Assembly (NCBI GenBank): GCA_023423995.1
Contig: JAFAEL010000258.1
Coordinates: 1 to 7,486 of the forward strand
Length of the DNA: 7,486 nt
Reading direction: 5' to 3'
Source: Pseudomonadota bacterium
GTDB taxonomy: Bacteria > Pseudomonadota > Alphaproteobacteria > Rhizobiales > Beijerinckiaceae
Shown here piece by piece: positions 1-7,124 of this stretch; position 1 is the first letter of the stretch; the number at the start of each line of letters is the position of its first letter. The position numbers and the translations under genes were made by a program. A model generated the notes under the pieces. The model was not told where the DNA came from. It did not search any database and worked only from the letters and a program-made list of their open reading frames with translations.

Positions 1-749
1 GCACCCGGATCTGCGCCAGCGTCCCGACAGGCGGCTTCGCGGAGCTCGCGGCCGTAACCGGCGCGGCCGCGACCCCGATCCCAGACGATGTGCCGGCCGA
101 CGTCGCGCTCGTTCTCCTCGGCGTGAACTACCCGACGTCGTGGTACGCGCTGCACAATCGGGCGCGAATCCGGGCGGGCGAAACCGTGCTCGTCCATGCG
201 GGAGCGGGCGGTGTCGGCAGCGCTGCGCTGCAGATTGCGGTTGCCGAAGGCTGCCGCGTCATCGCGACGGCGGGCTCCGAGGACAAGCTCCGGATCTGCC
301 GGGAGCTCGGGGCGGAGACGGCCATCAGCTACGGGGACGAGGGCTGGGTCGATGCCGTTCGCGTGGCCACGGGGGGCGCGGGCGCCGACGTAATCTACGA
401 CCCCGTCGGCGGCCGGATCGGCATCGACAGCCTGCGCTGCCTCGCTTGGCAGGGCCGCCTCCTCGTGATCGGCTTCGCGGCCGGCGCGATCCCCGAACTG
501 CCGTCGAACCGGCTCCTCCTGAAGGAGGGAGCGGCGCTCGGCGTTTTCTGGGGCGAGGCGAAGAAGCGGAATCCGGCCCTCGCCACCGACGTGCGCGACG
601 CGCTCCTCGACCGCTACCGCGCCGGCCGTCTCGACCCGCTGATCGGCGGCCGCTTCCCCCTTTCGGAGGCACGAACCGCCGTGGCCGAGCTCGCGGCTCG
701 CCGGACCGTCGGAAAGATTTTGCTCACGCCCGACGCGGTCGGGCACTGA
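1..749 (+). CDS. Zinc-free MDR-family NAD(P)H:quinone oxidoreductase-like protein, 5'-truncated by the window edge
   Basis: This is the C-terminal 248 residues of a medium-chain dehydrogenase/reductase; the frame is open from base 3, so the start lies upstream. The family is usually about 320-330 residues, so roughly 75-80 N-terminal residues are missing. The nucleotide-binding Rossmann motif HAGAGGVG is encoded at about 195-218 and is followed by the usual amphipathic helix. The segment ending in GVFWG near 538-552, preceded by LLVIGFAAG, is typical of the quinone oxidoreductase branch. No cysteine cluster of the structural-zinc lobe is visible. Family members use NADPH to reduce quinones or the C=C bond of enones in the cytoplasm. 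A GTG at 90 is in frame but lies inside the conserved domain, so it is not a credible start. Stop TGA is at 747-749, 16 bases before the next gene, so it is probably the same operon. The real substrate is unknown; a role in acyl or enone reduction beside CoA-ester genes is inference. Confidence 0.9.
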   Translation, partial: TRICASVPTGGFAELAAVTGAAATPIPDDVPADVALVLLGVNYPTSWYALHNRARIRAGETVLVHAGAGGVGSAALQIAVAEGCRVIATAGSEDKLRICRELGAETAISYGDEGWVDAVRVATGGAGADVIYDPVGGRIGIDSLRCLAWQGRLLVIGFAAGAIPELPSNRLLLKEGAALGVFWGEAKKRNPALATDVRDALLDRYRAGRLDPLIGGRFPLSEARTAVAELAARRTVGKILLTPDAVGH

Positions 750-754
750 ACCTC

Positions 755-759
755 AAGGA
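755..759 (+). promoter_or_regulatory. Ribosome binding site of the acyl-CoA dehydrogenase gene
   Basis: AAGGA lies 6 bases before the ATG at 766, inside the 16-base gap after the oxidoreductase stop. It fixes the start of the acyl-CoA dehydrogenase. Confidence 0.7.
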
Positions 760-765
760 CACGCG

Positions 766-1984
<1,219 letters not shown>

Positions 1985-1992
<8 letters not shown>

Positions 1993-3049
1993 CGCGGCTG
2001 CGATGCAGGGAGATGGCCCGGCCCTGGTCCCGGTGCTGCCGAACCACCGCTTCGACGAGGAGGCGCTCGTCCGCTACCTCGCCGGCAAGCTGCCGGGCTT
2101 CTCCGAGGGTTGCACGGTGCGGCAGTTCCAGGGCGGGCAGTCAAACCCGACCTTCCACCTCGCGACGCCCGCCGGGAACTACGTCCTGCGCAAGAAGCCG
2201 GGTGGCAAGCTGCTTCCATCGGCGCATGCGGTCGACCGGGAATACCGCATCATGAAGGCGCTCGCGGGGACGGGCGTGCCCGTGCCCCGCGTGCGGCTTC
2301 TCTGCGAGGAGCCGGAGATCATCGGCACGATCTTCTACGTGATGGATCACTGCCCGGGCCGCATCTACGCCGACCGGTCGATGCCGGGCGTCGATCCCGC
2401 GCATCGCCGCGCTGCCATCCAGGACATGGCGCGCGTGCTCGGGCGTCTCCACCGCGTGCAGCCGGACGAGGTCGGGCTCGGCGATTTCGGCAAGCCCGGC
2501 AACTATGTCGGCCGCCAGATCGACCGCTGGACCAAGCAGTACCGCAGCGCGAACCTCGACCCGGAACCCGCCATGGAGCGGCTGATACCGTGGCTGGCAG
2601 CGCGCGTGCCCGGGATCGCCGACGAGACCACCATCGCGCACGGCGATTTCCGGCTCGGCAACCTCATCCTCCATCCGACCGAGCCGCGCGTCGTCGCAGT
2701 GCTCGACTGGGAGCTCGCGACGCTCGGCCATCCGCTGGCCGACCTCGCCTATTGCCTCCTACCCTGGCGGACCTCGCCGGAGCTGCAGGGGATCGTCGGC
2801 CTCGACGTGCCTGGGATGCCGAGCGAGGGCGAGGTCGTGGCCTGGTACAGCGAGGCGGCAGGCCGGCCCGTGCCGGCCGACCTCGACGTGTTCGTCGTGT
2901 TCTCGCTTTTCCGCTGGGCCGCCATTGTCGCCGGCGTCTACCGCCGCGCGCTCGACGGCAACGCGTCCGACGCGAACGCGGTCGCCGTCGCGAGCGACAA
3001 GTTCCGTCGCCTCGCACGAGGCGCCTGGGAGATTGCCGATGGTCTCTGA
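1985..3049 (+). CDS. Phosphotransferase-family kinase (APH/choline-kinase fold), ACAD10/11 kinase-domain or LvaA-like
   Basis: A 354-residue protein with the aminoglycoside phosphotransferase fold. Visible motifs are the glycine-rich nucleotide loop GGQSNPTF (50-57), the ATP-contacting lysine in VLRKKP (67-72), the Glu86 helix (REYRIM), the catalytic HGDFRLGN (219-226, base Asp221) and the metal-binding aspartate in [22 protein letters not shown] sequence (Asp241). This form, HGDFRLGN followed by [10 protein letters not shown], is that of the N-terminal kinase domain of ACAD10/ACAD11 and related bacterial proteins, which phosphorylate the 4-hydroxyl of hydroxyacyl-CoA; it is not an antibiotic-resistance enzyme. 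The start at 1985 overlaps the dehydrogenase stop by 8 bases and has no strong ribosome site, so it probably relies on coupling. An in-frame ATG at 2003 is an alternative. The frame is open further upstream to 1865, but that would run through the dehydrogenase. The 3' end overlaps the next gene by 11 bases. The substrate is inferred from context. Confidence 0.92.
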
Positions 3050-3920
3050 CGAGGTTCTGACCGCGGTCGCGGACGGCGTGCTCACCATCACGCTGAACCG
3101 TCCGGACAAGCTGAACGCCTTCACGCCCACCATGCGGGACGGGATGATCGCCGCGTTCGACCGCGCCGATGCCGACGACGCTGTCCACGTCGTGATCGTC
3201 ACGGGCGCGGGCCGGGGCTTCTGCGCGGGAGCGGACATCTCCGCCGGTGCGGGCCGCTTCGACGTGAAGAGCCGGCTCGGCGCGGATGCGGGCGGCGAGG
3301 TTGATTACGGGCGCGAGGGGATTCGCGACTCGGGCGGCCGGCTCGCGCTGCGTATCTTCGCCAGCCTGAAGCCGGTTATCGGGGCCGTGAACGGCGCGGC
3401 GGTCGGCGTCGGCGCGACCATGCTCCTACCGATGGACATCCGGCTCGCGTCGAGCGCGGCGAAGTTCGGCTTTCCCTTCGTGCGCCGGGGCATCGTCCCG
3501 GAGGCCTGCTCGAGCTGGTTCCTGCCCCGGGCCGTCGGGATGCAGCGGGCCATGGAATGGGTGGCGAGCGGGCGGGTGTTCCCGGCCGAGGAGGCGCTCG
3601 AGGCGGGTCTCGTCCGCAGCGTCCATGCGCCGGACGACCTGCTTCCCGCCGCGCGCGCCCTTGCCGCCACGATCGTGCAAGGATCGGCGCCCGTCTCGGT
3701 TGCGCTCGCCCGCCAGATGATGTGGCGAATGATGGGCGCTGCCCATCCCATGGAGGCGCACCGCATCGAGAGCAGGCTGCTCTTCGACCTGAGCGGCAGC
3801 CCCGACCTCAACGAGGGCGTGACGTCCTTCCTCGAGAAGCGCGCACCGGACTTCCCGGGGCGCGTCTCCGCCAACCTGCCGCCGAGCCATCCCTGGTGGA
3901 CGGAGCCAGGGTTCCGCTGA
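3039..3920 (+). CDS. Enoyl-CoA hydratase/isomerase family (crotonase fold), with isomerase-like active site
   Basis: A 293-residue crotonase-fold protein. The first oxyanion-hole segment is GRGFCAGADI (58-67) and the second is NGAAVGVGATM (118-128), preceded by SLKPVIGAV. In true hydratases two glutamates are catalytic, one in the GGGCEL-like segment and one in the QPEI-like segment. Here the corresponding positions read VGATM (Thr127) and FPFV (Phe148), so both appear missing. Instead Glu155 lies in VPEACSSW, at the place where delta3,delta2-enoyl-CoA isomerases and some other crotonases carry their single acid residue. Isomerase or another CoA-ester reaction is therefore at least as likely as hydration; this rests on alignment by eye. 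Start ATG 3039 has GGAG at 3028-3031, 7 bases upstream, and overlaps the kinase stop by 11 bases. The frame is open to 2925 upstream, but that extension lies inside the kinase gene. It likely handles the enoyl-CoA made by the dehydrogenase. Confidence 0.92.
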   Translation: MVSDEVLTAVADGVLTITLNRPDKLNAFTPTMRDGMIAAFDRADADDAVHVVIVTGAGRGFCAGADISAGAGRFDVKSRLGADAGGEVDYGREGIRDSGGRLALRIFASLKPVIGAVNGAAVGVGATMLLPMDIRLASSAAKFGFPFVRRGIVPEACSSWFLPRAVGMQRAMEWVASGRVFPAEEALEAGLVRSVHAPDDLLPAARALAATIVQGSAPVSVALARQMMWRMMGAAHPMEAHRIESRLLFDLSGSPDLNEGVTSFLEKRAPDFPGRVSANLPPSHPWWTEPGFR

Positions 3921-3947
3921 AGCCAGGCACGACGAAAACACGTGACG

Positions 3948-3954
3948 GGAAGGA
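3948..3954 (+). promoter_or_regulatory. Ribosome binding site of the SMP-30 family gene
   Basis: GGAAGGA ends 7 bases before the ATG at 3962. It decides the start, because the same frame is open far upstream (to 3557) through the crotonase gene. The 41-base gap from the crotonase stop holds no clear promoter or terminator. Confidence 0.7.
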
Positions 3955-3961
3955 AACGAGA

Positions 3962-4879
3962 ATGAGTGACCTGAAAGTTCTGGCAACCGGGCTGCGCTTT
4001 CCGGAAGGGCCCGTCGTCATGCCGGACGGCTCGATTGCGCTGGTCGAGATCGCGCGCGGGACGGTCACCCGGGTCGCGACGGACGGCACGGTCTCCGTCA
4101 TCGCCGATCTGGGCGGCGGCCCGAACGGGCTCGCGACCGGGCCGGACGGCGCTCTCTACGTCTGCAACAATGGCGGGTTCGAGTGGCACGAAGAGCCCGG
4201 GATGATCCGGCCGATCGGCACGCCGGCGAGCTACACGGGCGGACGGATCGAACGGCTGGATCCGAAGACGGGCGAGTTCCGCGTCCTCTACGATCGCTGC
4301 GGGGAGCAGAAGCTCAAGGGCCCGAACGACATCGTGTTCGACCGGAGCGGCGGGTTCTATTTCACCGATCTCGGCAAGACGCGCCACCGCGACCGCGACC
4401 AGGGCAGCGTCTACTACGCCAAGGCGGACGGCTCCTACATCGTCGAGGTCGCCCACCCGATCCTGACGCCGAACGGGATCGGCCTCTCCCCGGACGAGAC
4501 GACGCTCTACGTCGCGGAAACGGAGGGCGGCCGGCTCTGGGCCTTCGACCTCGCCGAGCCCGGCGTGATCAAGCGCCAGCCCTTCCCGTCGCCGAACGGC
4601 GGCCGCTTCCTGTTCAATGAGGCGGGTTACCAGCGCTACGACAGCCTGGCGGTCGATGCCGAGGGCAACATCTGCATCGCGACGCTTATGAAGGGAGCCA
4701 TCACGGTGGTGTCACCGTCGGGGAAGCTGGTCCGGAGCGTGAAGATGCCAGACGTCTATACGACCAACATCTGCTTCGGCGGCCCCGACATGCGGACAGC
4801 CTACATCACGCTCTCCGGCATCGGCCAACTCGTCTCGATGCCGTGGCCGGAGGCCGGGCTGAAGCTCAACTTCGGCTGA
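3962..4879 (+). CDS. SMP-30/gluconolactonase/LRE-family lactonase
   Basis: A 305-residue protein of the six-bladed beta-propeller SMP-30/gluconolactonase family, close to the usual length. The divalent-metal ligands of the family can be placed: Glu15 in FPEGP, Asn171 in TPNGIGLSPD and Asp227 in YDSLAVD, with Asn122 in GPNDIVFD as the additional active-site asparagine. Repeated blade motifs such as PDGALYV, FYFTDLG and TLYVAET are spread along the chain. The family hydrolyses lactones to hydroxy acids; sugar lactones are the best-known substrates. No signal peptide or membrane segment is seen, so it is probably cytoplasmic. It is the last gene of the rightward run. Its place beside a 4-hydroxyacyl-CoA-type dehydrogenase and kinase suggests opening of a gamma-lactone to a 4-hydroxy acid, but this is inference. 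Its stop lies 3 bases from the end of the convergent IclR gene. Confidence 0.92.
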   Translation: MSDLKVLATGLRFPEGPVVMPDGSIALVEIARGTVTRVATDGTVSVIADLGGGPNGLATGPDGALYVCNNGGFEWHEEPGMIRPIGTPASYTGGRIERLDPKTGEFRVLYDRCGEQKLKGPNDIVFDRSGGFYFTDLGKTRHRDRDQGSVYYAKADGSYIVEVAHPILTPNGIGLSPDETTLYVAETEGGRLWAFDLAEPGVIKRQPFPSPNGGRFLFNEAGYQRYDSLAVDAEGNICIATLMKGAITVVSPSGKLVRSVKMPDVYTTNICFGGPDMRTAYITLSGIGQLVSMPWPEAGLKLNFG

Positions 4880-4882
4880 CGG

Positions 4883-5677
4883 TCACGATCTGCCCGCCCG
4901 CAATCCGGCGAGCGCGTCGGCGATCGCGGTTGCGCCCTCCTGCAGCGGCTCGAGGAAGCGGGATACGACGCCCGCTTCGTCGATCGAGTTGCGCAGATAC
5001 ATGAGGTTCACGCTGCCGACCGCCGCTCCGTCGAGAAGGATCGGCAGCCCGATCGCGGACGCCGTGCCGTTGTACGAGCTGTTCGCATAGTCGGGGTTCA
5101 TGGTGGCGTAGCCGTTGCGCCGCACGGTCGCCAGGAGCCGCTTCAGCTTCTCCGGCTGACGGATGATCGCGTTCCATGGATCATCCGAGGTGCTGAGCGC
5201 GTCGAGCGCCGAAGCGCGCGTGGCCTCGTCGCAGAAGGCGAGGAACGCCATGCCAAGCGAGGTTCCGAGGAGCGGCGCGCGGTAGCCGGGGCGCCGGTTG
5301 AAATGCACGAAGCCCTCGCCGCGGCTGGTGCGCGCGACCACCATGGCATCGCGGTCGAACACGGCGACGTCCGAGGGCCATTGGAGCTGCCGGTGCAGGC
5401 GCGCGAGCACTGGCGCGGCCACGAGCGCCATCTCTTCGTGCTTCTGGTAGCCGCTGCTGAGGTCCAGCGTGCGGCCGGTCGGGAGATAGATCGGCTGGCC
5501 GGGGAGCCGGCTGACGAAGCCGGCGTGGATCAGCGTCTCGAGCATCCTGACGATCGTCGGGCGGTTGAGGCCCGTTTCCCGGAAGATGTCGCCCACGCTC
5601 GCCTGCTTGAGGCGGTTGACGGAGAGCAGGACGTCCAGGGCGCGCAGCACCGCCGTGACAGGCTGGAACGAGGGCAT
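4883..5677 (-). CDS. IclR-family transcriptional regulator
   Basis: A 264-residue protein of typical IclR length. The N-terminal winged helix-turn-helix covers about residues 5-70, with helix 2 in SVGDIFRETGL (28-37) and the recognition helix in NRPTIVRMLETLIHAGFV (38-55). The IclR effector-binding domain follows, about 75-260, with LGTSLGMAFLAF (137-148) and GSVNLMYLRNS (221-231). IclR proteins act as dimers or tetramers and respond to small carboxylic or aromatic ligands. The ATG at 5675-5677 is chosen because GGAGAAGG stands just upstream and because conserved IclR sequence starts at once. The frame remains open to an ATG at 5773, which would add 32 residues unlike the family and would run through the promoter. 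The gene is divergent from the CoA-transferase gene and convergent with the operon, so control of both units and of itself is likely. Whether it activates or represses is not shown by the sequence. Confidence 0.93.
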   Translation of the reverse strand: MPSFQPVTAVLRALDVLLSVNRLKQASVGDIFRETGLNRPTIVRMLETLIHAGFVSRLPGQPIYLPTGRTLDLSSGYQKHEEMALVAAPVLARLHRQLQWPSDVAVFDRDAMVVARTSRGEGFVHFNRRPGYRAPLLGTSLGMAFLAFCDEATRASALDALSTSDDPWNAIIRQPEKLKRLLATVRRNGYATMNPDYANSSYNGTASAIGLPILLDGAAVGSVNLMYLRNSIDEAGVVSRFLEPLQEGATAIADALAGLRAGRS

Positions 5678-5681
5678 TGAA

Positions 5682-5689
5682 CCTTCTCC
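5682..5689 (-). promoter_or_regulatory. Ribosome binding site of the IclR-family gene
   Basis: On the minus strand this reads GGAGAAGG, with GGAG 8 bases from the ATG at 5677. It supports the 264-residue start over the longer open frame beginning at 5773. Confidence 0.7.
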
Positions 5690-5703
5690 GTCGCGTCGTC
5701 GAC

Positions 5704-5727
5704 CGCCAGCCGTCGTCCCGTCTGGCG
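5704..5727. repeat. Inverted repeat in the IclR leader region
   Basis: CGCCAG (5704-5709) and CTGGCG (5722-5727) are exact inverted copies separated by 12 bases. They lie between the divergent promoter and the IclR start. This could be a weak hairpin in the IclR leader mRNA or a protein site; 6-base arms in GC-rich DNA can also occur by chance. Confidence 0.35.
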
Positions 5728-5728
5728 A

Positions 5729-5758
5729 TTGCAATGTCCAACGCTTGATGCCTATAAT
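5729..5758 (+). promoter_or_regulatory. Predicted sigma70-type promoter for the CoA-transferase gene
   Basis: The -10 box at 5753-5758 is a perfect TATAAT. TTGCAA at 5729-5734 matches 4 of 6 bases of the -35 consensus with an 18-base spacer. The local AT richness stands out from the GC-rich surroundings. A start of transcription near 5764-5767 would put the first base at the left end of the 21-base palindrome, giving a 5' leader of about 46 bases before the TTG start. Assignment is by sequence match only. Confidence 0.65.
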
Positions 5759-5766
5759 GAATAGGC
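5750..5766. repeat. Inverted repeat overlapping the -10 box
   Basis: GCCTAT (5750-5755) and ATAGGC (5761-5766) are exact inverted copies around a 5-base centre AATGA. The repeat covers the TATAAT box and shares its last two bases with the left edge of the 21-base palindrome. It could be a second binding site for the IclR protein, since these regulators often bind as paired dimers, or a site for another factor. Confidence 0.5.
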
Positions 5767-5785
5767 GTTTCATAGTATGAAACGC
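5765..5785. promoter_or_regulatory. Perfect 21-base palindrome, probable IclR operator
   Basis: Arms GCGTTTCATA (5765-5774) and TATGAAACGC (5776-5785) are exact inverted copies around the single base G5775. A TTTCAT/ATGAAA-type palindrome of this size is the usual form of an IclR-family operator. It lies between the IclR gene and its divergent neighbour, immediately downstream of the predicted -10 box, so it would cover the transcription start and could block the CoA-transferase promoter. Binding by this IclR protein is inferred from position and symmetry. Confidence 0.75.
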
Positions 5786-5815
5786 AAGAAGAATTGCTCG
5801 GGAGGTTCGATTTGA
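5777..5815 (+). other. Possible 12-codon upstream ORF ahead of the CoA-transferase gene
   Basis: The right half of the operator palindrome begins with ATG, opening a frame MKRKKNCSGGSI that stops with TGA at 5813-5815. That TGA overlaps the proposed TTG start (5812-5814) as TTGA. It lies wholly downstream of the predicted transcription start, but no ribosome site precedes it, so translation is uncertain. It may be a chance ORF. Confidence 0.25.
5800..5805 (+). promoter_or_regulatory. Ribosome binding site of the CoA-transferase gene
   Basis: GGGAGG stands 6 bases before the TTG at 5812. It is the strongest Shine-Dalgarno match in the divergent region and is the reason for choosing the TTG rather than the ATG at 5854. 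Confidence 0.65.
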
Positions 5816-7095
5816 CGGATGCGACGACCGAAGCGGAACTGGAGACGCCGACCATGGCGCCTGCTTCCGCCGGTCCGCTGGACGGGCTGAAGGTCCTGGA
5901 CCTGTCGCGGGTCCTGGCCGGCCCCTGGGCGTCGCAGATCCTCGGCGATCTCGGCGCGGAGGTCTGGAAGATCGAGCGGCCCGGCCAGGGCGACGATACC
6001 CGCACCTGGGGCCCTCCCTTCCTGCAGGGCGCCGAGGGGCAGTCTGACGCCGCCTATTTCCTCTGCGCCAACCGCAACAAGCGAAGCGTGGCCATCGATT
6101 TCGGCCGGCCGGAAGGCGCAGAGATCGTCCGGCGCATGGCAGCCGCCGCCGATATCGTCGTCGAGAACTTCAAAACGGGCGCGCTCGCCCGCTACGGCCT
6201 CGATTACAAGTCGCTTTCGGCAATCAACCCGCGCCTGGTCTACTGCTCGGTGACCGGCTTCGGTCACACGGGTCCCTACGCGTCACGTGGCGGTTACGAC
6301 TTCCTCATCCAGGGGATGAGCGGCCTCATGAGCGTGACCGGGCGGCCGGACGGCGAGCCTGGGGCTGGCCCGATGAAGGTCGGCCTGCCGGTGAGCGACT
6401 TGTTCACGGGCCTCTACGCGGCGACTTCCATCCTTGCCGCCCTGCGGCATCGCGATGCGACCGGAGAGGGCCAGCACATCGACTGCGCGCTCCTGGACAG
6501 CCAGGTCGCGGTGCTCGTGAACCAGGGCATGAACCACATCGTCGGCGGTCTGACGCCGCGCCGCCTCGGGAACTCGCACCCCAACGTGGTGCCCTACCGC
6601 GATTTTGAAACGTCGGACGGTCATGTCCTCGTAGCCTGCGGAAACGACGGGCAGTTCCAGAGCCTGTGCAAGCTCCTGGGCCTGACCGAACTCGCGGCCG
6701 ATCCGCGCTTCCGCAACAATGTCGGACGACTGAAGGACAGGGCGGAACTCGAGGAGAAGCTCGCCGCCGCCATCCGCGGCTGGACGTCCGCCGAGTTCTT
6801 CGCCGGCATGGAAAAAGCCGGGGTGCCGGGTGGTCCGATCAACCGCGTCGATCAGATCCTCGCCGACCCGCAGATCGCGGCGCGCGGCCTGCTGAAGAAG
6901 ATGGAGCGCAGCGACGGCACTCCGGTCACGGTGATCGGATTTCCGGGGCAGCTGTCGCGGACGCCCGCGACCTACCGGATCGCGCCCCAGACGCATGGGG
7001 AGGACACAGACGCCGTGCTCGCCGAGTTCGGCATCGACGAGGCGACCGGCGAGCGGCTTCGGCGCGAGGGCGTGATCCATGCGGCCGGTCGCTGA
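5812..7095 (+). CDS. CaiB/BaiF (class III) CoA-transferase, SUGCT-like
   Basis: A 427-residue protein if started at TTG 5812. The family opens with PLDGLKVLDLSRVLAGPW (22-39), then GAEVWKIERP (48-57), NRNKRSVAIDF (87-97), ENFKTG (118-123) and GYDFLIQGMSGLMSVTG (161-177). Asp163 in that last segment is the expected catalytic aspartate that forms the acyl-enzyme anhydride. THGEDTDAVL (394-403) is the typical C-terminal block. These enzymes move CoA between carboxylic acids in the cytoplasm; the closest pattern by memory is the glutarate/succinyl-CoA transferase (SUGCT) branch, so succinyl-CoA may be the donor. TTG 5812 has GGGAGG 6 bases upstream. An ATG at 5854 with GGAG at 5841-5844 would give 413 residues and also keep the whole domain. 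It has its own promoter and palindrome and probably activates the substrate of the pathway; the acceptor acid is not visible. Confidence 0.92.
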   Translation: MTDATTEAELETPTMAPASAGPLDGLKVLDLSRVLAGPWASQILGDLGAEVWKIERPGQGDDTRTWGPPFLQGAEGQSDAAYFLCANRNKRSVAIDFGRPEGAEIVRRMAAAADIVVENFKTGALARYGLDYKSLSAINPRLVYCSVTGFGHTGPYASRGGYDFLIQGMSGLMSVTGRPDGEPGAGPMKVGLPVSDLFTGLYAATSILAALRHRDATGEGQHIDCALLDSQVAVLVNQGMNHIVGGLTPRRLGNSHPNVVPYRDFETSDGHVLVACGNDGQFQSLCKLLGLTELAADPRFRNNVGRLKDRAELEEKLAAAIRGWTSAEFFAGMEKAGVPGGPINRVDQILADPQIAARGLLKKMERSDGTPVTVIGFPGQLSRTPATYRIAPQTHGEDTDAVLAEFGIDEATGERLRREGVIHAAGR

Positions 7096-7109
7096 CGACC
7101 ACGCCCACG

Positions 7110-7124
7110 CACCGTCAGACGGTG
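7110..7124. repeat. Short inverted repeat between convergent genes, possible weak terminator
   Basis: CACCGT (7110-7115) and ACGGTG (7119-7124) are exact inverted copies around the 3-base loop CAG. The hairpin sits 14 bases past the CoA-transferase stop and overlaps the stop codon of the convergent SDR gene (7115-7117). There is no following T-run on either strand, so intrinsic termination is doubtful. Confidence 0.3.

Noticed and set aside
3305..4456. Long minus-strand open frame of 383 codons
   Set aside because: It is antisense to the crotonase and lactonase genes, has biased arginine- and aspartate-rich composition and no family motifs. It is a by-product of GC-rich codon usage.
4858..4876. 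Imperfect hairpin (7-base stem with one G-T pair, 5-base loop) at the end of the lactonase gene
   Set aside because: It lies within coding sequence, is short, and no T-run follows on either strand, so it is not supported as a terminator.
5728..5735. 8-base palindrome ATTGCAAT at the -35 region
   Set aside because: Too short to separate from chance, and it coincides with the -35 element.
5740..5785. Direct repeat of AACGC (5740-5744 and 5781-5785)
   Set aside because: Only five bases match and the second copy is explained by the palindrome arm.
5181..6005. Minus-strand open frame of 274 codons across the divergent promoter
   Set aside because: It overlaps the IclR gene in a different frame, the promoter and the start of the CoA-transferase gene, and shows no recognisable domain.
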